A stretch of DNA of 12,528 nt. It comes from a bacterium. GTDB taxonomy: Bacteria; UBA9089; CG2-30-40-21; SBAY01. Below the pieces are notes generated by a model, which saw only the letters and a list, made by a program, of their open reading frames with translations, did no database searches and had not been told where the DNA came from. This document shows, one piece after another, positions 10,929 through 12,528 of the stretch (positions are counted from its first letter, which is position 1; each line of letters begins with the position of its first letter). The position numbers and the translations under genes are program-made. The stretch is from NCBI GenBank assembly GCA_040757115.1, contig JBFLYA010000115.1, positions 1 through 12,528 on the forward strand, given 5' to 3'.

Positions 10929-11954
10929 TTGAAGATAGGAGTGTTAACTGGTGGTGGAGACTGTCCGGGACTTAATCCGGCGATTAGAGGGATAGTCTTA
11001 AGGGCAATAGATTTAGGATATGAGGTTATTGGCATTAAAGATGGCTGGAAAGGAATGGTTAATGGTGAGACACAGTCTCTTAATATAAACGATGTTGAGG
11101 GAATAATTTCAAAAGGGGGAACAATACTTGGCACCTCGCGAACTAACCCTTTTAAAAAGGAAGGGGATAAAGAGAAGGTTTTAGAAAATATTAAAAAATT
11201 AGGATTAGATTGTATCATTGCCATTGGTGGTGAGGATACTCTGGGTGTTGCAGAGAAATTCTATCAATCAGGGGTAAAAGTAGTTGGAGTCCCTAAAACT
11301 ATGGATAATGACCTGTCATGCACTGATTATACCTTTGGTTTTGATAGTGCGGTAACCGTAGCCGTAGATGCCTTAGAACGATTGCGGGATACCGCACAGT
11401 CACATCGGAGAGTGATGGTTTTAGAAGTAATGGGTAGATATGCTGGTTGGGTATCTCTTTTTACAGGTATTGCCGGTGGGGCAGATTGGATATTGATTCC
11501 AGAAATTCCGGTTGACCTGGATAAAATGTGTGACCATTTAAAGAAACTACGGCAACGAGGAAAACCTTATGCCGTCATTGTTACCTCTGAAGCCGTCGAA
11601 TTACCAGGAATGGCTGAACAGGAGCAGGAAAAGGATGCCTTTGGGCATATTATTCTTAAAGAAAAAGGTGTTGGAGAAAGAGTGGCGGAAGAGATTAAAA
11701 AGCGAACCGGGTTTGAAACAAGGGCGGCAGTCATTGGACATATCCAACGCGGTGGGGCTCCAACGGTCTTTGACCGAATGTTAGGCATTCGTGTCGGAGT
11801 AAAGGCGGTAGATTTAATCGCTAACCAGCAATTTGGACAGATGGTCTGCTTAAAAGGAAATGAAATACAATCTGCTCCTTTAAAAGAGGCAGTCGCAGAA
11901 CTTAAAATGGTTACCCAACAATGGTGGAATTTAGCTCAAATACTCTTTAAGTAA
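10929..11954 (+). CDS. pfkA: 6-phosphofructokinase (PfkA family), PPi-dependent type predicted
   Basis: The 341-residue protein is a full-length group A phosphofructokinase, which phosphorylates fructose 6-phosphate to fructose 1,6-bisphosphate in cytoplasmic glycolysis. Motifs in order: GGGDCPGLNPAIRG (8-21); GGEDT (100-104); PKTMDND (122-128) with catalytic D126; substrate-binding MGRYAGW (168-174); and GHIQRGGAPTVFDRMLG near residue 270. Two positions decide phosphoryl donor in this family. ATP enzymes have GGDGS and PGT-I-DND, whereas PPi enzymes have Asp and Lys at the two variable glycine positions. Here these are D103 and K123, so pyrophosphate use, and hence a reversible reaction, is predicted. 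The TTG start is chosen because it opens MKIGVLTGGG and has AAAGGGGG seven bases upstream. The next gene follows after 19 bases. Confidence 0.93.
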   Translation: MKIGVLTGGGDCPGLNPAIRGIVLRAIDLGYEVIGIKDGWKGMVNGETQSLNINDVEGIISKGGTILGTSRTNPFKKEGDKEKVLENIKKLGLDCIIAIGGEDTLGVAEKFYQSGVKVVGVPKTMDNDLSCTDYTFGFDSAVTVAVDALERLRDTAQSHRRVMVLEVMGRYAGWVSLFTGIAGGADWILIPEIPVDLDKMCDHLKKLRQRGKPYAVIVTSEAVELPGMAEQEQEKDAFGHIILKEKGVGERVAEEIKKRTGFETRAAVIGHIQRGGAPTVFDRMLGIRVGVKAVDLIANQQFGQMVCLKGNEIQSAPLKEAVAELKMVTQQWWNLAQILFK

Positions 11955-11973
11955 TGAGGTCGGAGGTAGAAAA

Positions 11974-12429
11974 TTGAAATTTAAAAAAGGTTTAATTGTA
12001 GGTTTTTTTGCCGGAATAATCAGGGTGATTTTAAATTTATTAAAATATAAGCTGTTTAAAAGCTATTATATTCTTCCCGCTCTATATTCACCTCGATTAA
12101 ATGGTGACCCAACTCAATGGCTGCTACAAACAGCACTTACAGATTTAATTGTGGGTATACTTTTTGGTCTGCTTTTTGTTTTGTTAATTAACGCCTTGCC
12201 AGGAACCAAAATAAAAAGAGGGCTGGGATATGGATTTGTTATGTGGGTGATTAGTGAGTTACCCTCCTTACTTACGGCATATACAACCCGGATGATAGAT
12301 TTAGGGTTAATTACCTTGTGGGGAATAGCCGGATTAATAAGCAGTTTTGTAATTGGGATGGGAATAGTATTTATTTATGACCTGATGTTAAAACAAGAAG
12401 TTAAAGATGTGCGGTATAATGTCAAGTAA
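11974..12429 (+). CDS. Small four-helix integral membrane protein, unknown function
   Basis: This 151-residue protein starts at a TTG with GGAGGT (11962-11967) six bases upstream, an ideal ribosome site. It has about four membrane segments: LIVGFFAGIIRVILNLL, LTDLIVGILFGLLFVLLI, LGYGFVMWVISELPSLL and LWGIAGLISSFVIGMGIVFIYDL. The loop between the first two contains SPRLNGDPTQW, and the basic N-terminus (MKFKKG) suggests an inside start. I do not recognise the family. Its spacing to the phosphofructokinase gene (19 bases) implies co-transcription, though a functional link to glycolysis is not evident. The final 99 bases of the window after it are AT-rich and hold nothing I can support. Confidence 0.7.
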   Translation: MKFKKGLIVGFFAGIIRVILNLLKYKLFKSYYILPALYSPRLNGDPTQWLLQTALTDLIVGILFGLLFVLLINALPGTKIKRGLGYGFVMWVISELPSLLTAYTTRMIDLGLITLWGIAGLISSFVIGMGIVFIYDLMLKQEVKDVRYNVK

Positions 12430-12528
12430 AAAAAGACAGACTATCCCCCAGCAAGATATAACTAAATTTAAAAAAACTAAAAATTGAGATAAATCTTGTT
12501 AACATAATCTGCTCTTTGATAATTTATT

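Noticed and set aside
12430-12528. Possible promoter TTGTTA ... GATAAT at the window end
   Set aside because: Both boxes are poor and the downstream gene lies outside the window.

Overview
The window is AT-rich bacterial DNA. It probably comes from an uncultivated, Gram-negative-type lineage, because it carries a heptosyltransferase-like GT9 enzyme and surface-polysaccharide functions. No gene here is diagnostic of a phylum. It combines an ordinary cell-surface/central-metabolism gene set with many small non-autonomous mobile elements and one unusual small regulatory-looking gene cluster.

Layout: 1-195 is the C-terminus of a membrane protein. 229-521 is a short inverted-repeat element carrying a decayed GxxExxY gene. 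534-1627 is a promoter and a GT9 glycosyltransferase on the plus strand. 1624-7732 is a minus-strand operon, read right to left: Wzx-type flippase, B12-binding-type radical SAM enzyme, double-GNAT protein and a large polytopic membrane protein. A second GxxExxY-remnant element (6000-6245) has inserted between flippase and radical SAM gene with a perfect 8-bp target duplication, and it supplies the flippase stop codon. 7733-8910 is a gene-free stretch of about 1.2 kb. It holds the flippase promoter, an inverted repeat, a 653-bp compound element (7931-8583) with a six-hairpin array at its centre and another element nested inside it, then helically phased A-tracts, a promoter and a structured leader. 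8911-10488 is a plus-strand cluster: a 37-aa CxxC/CxxC mini-protein, a transposase-like double-HTH protein without a catalytic domain, and a protein built of two copies of an excisionase-type HTH plus TPR module. 10497-10674 is a further small element, directly after the stop codon of that gene. 10860-12429 is a strong promoter, a phosphofructokinase with PPi-type active-site residues, and a small membrane protein.

The main new observation is two families of miniature inverted-repeat elements. Family 1 (229-521, 6000-6245, 7931-8583) has ends GTAACCGTTCA. Family 2 (8321-8497, 10497-10674) has ends CGACCTGTGC and near-constant length (177 and 178 bp). Perfect 8-bp target duplications can be read directly for three of the five copies, and the nested copy gives a relative insertion order. 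No transposase for either family is in the window, so both would have to be mobilised in trans.

The surface genes fit together as export (flippase), modification (GNAT, radical SAM) and transfer (GT9, GT-C-like membrane protein) of a glycan. The 8911-10488 cluster looks like a small DNA-binding module with its own elaborate control region; its function is unknown.
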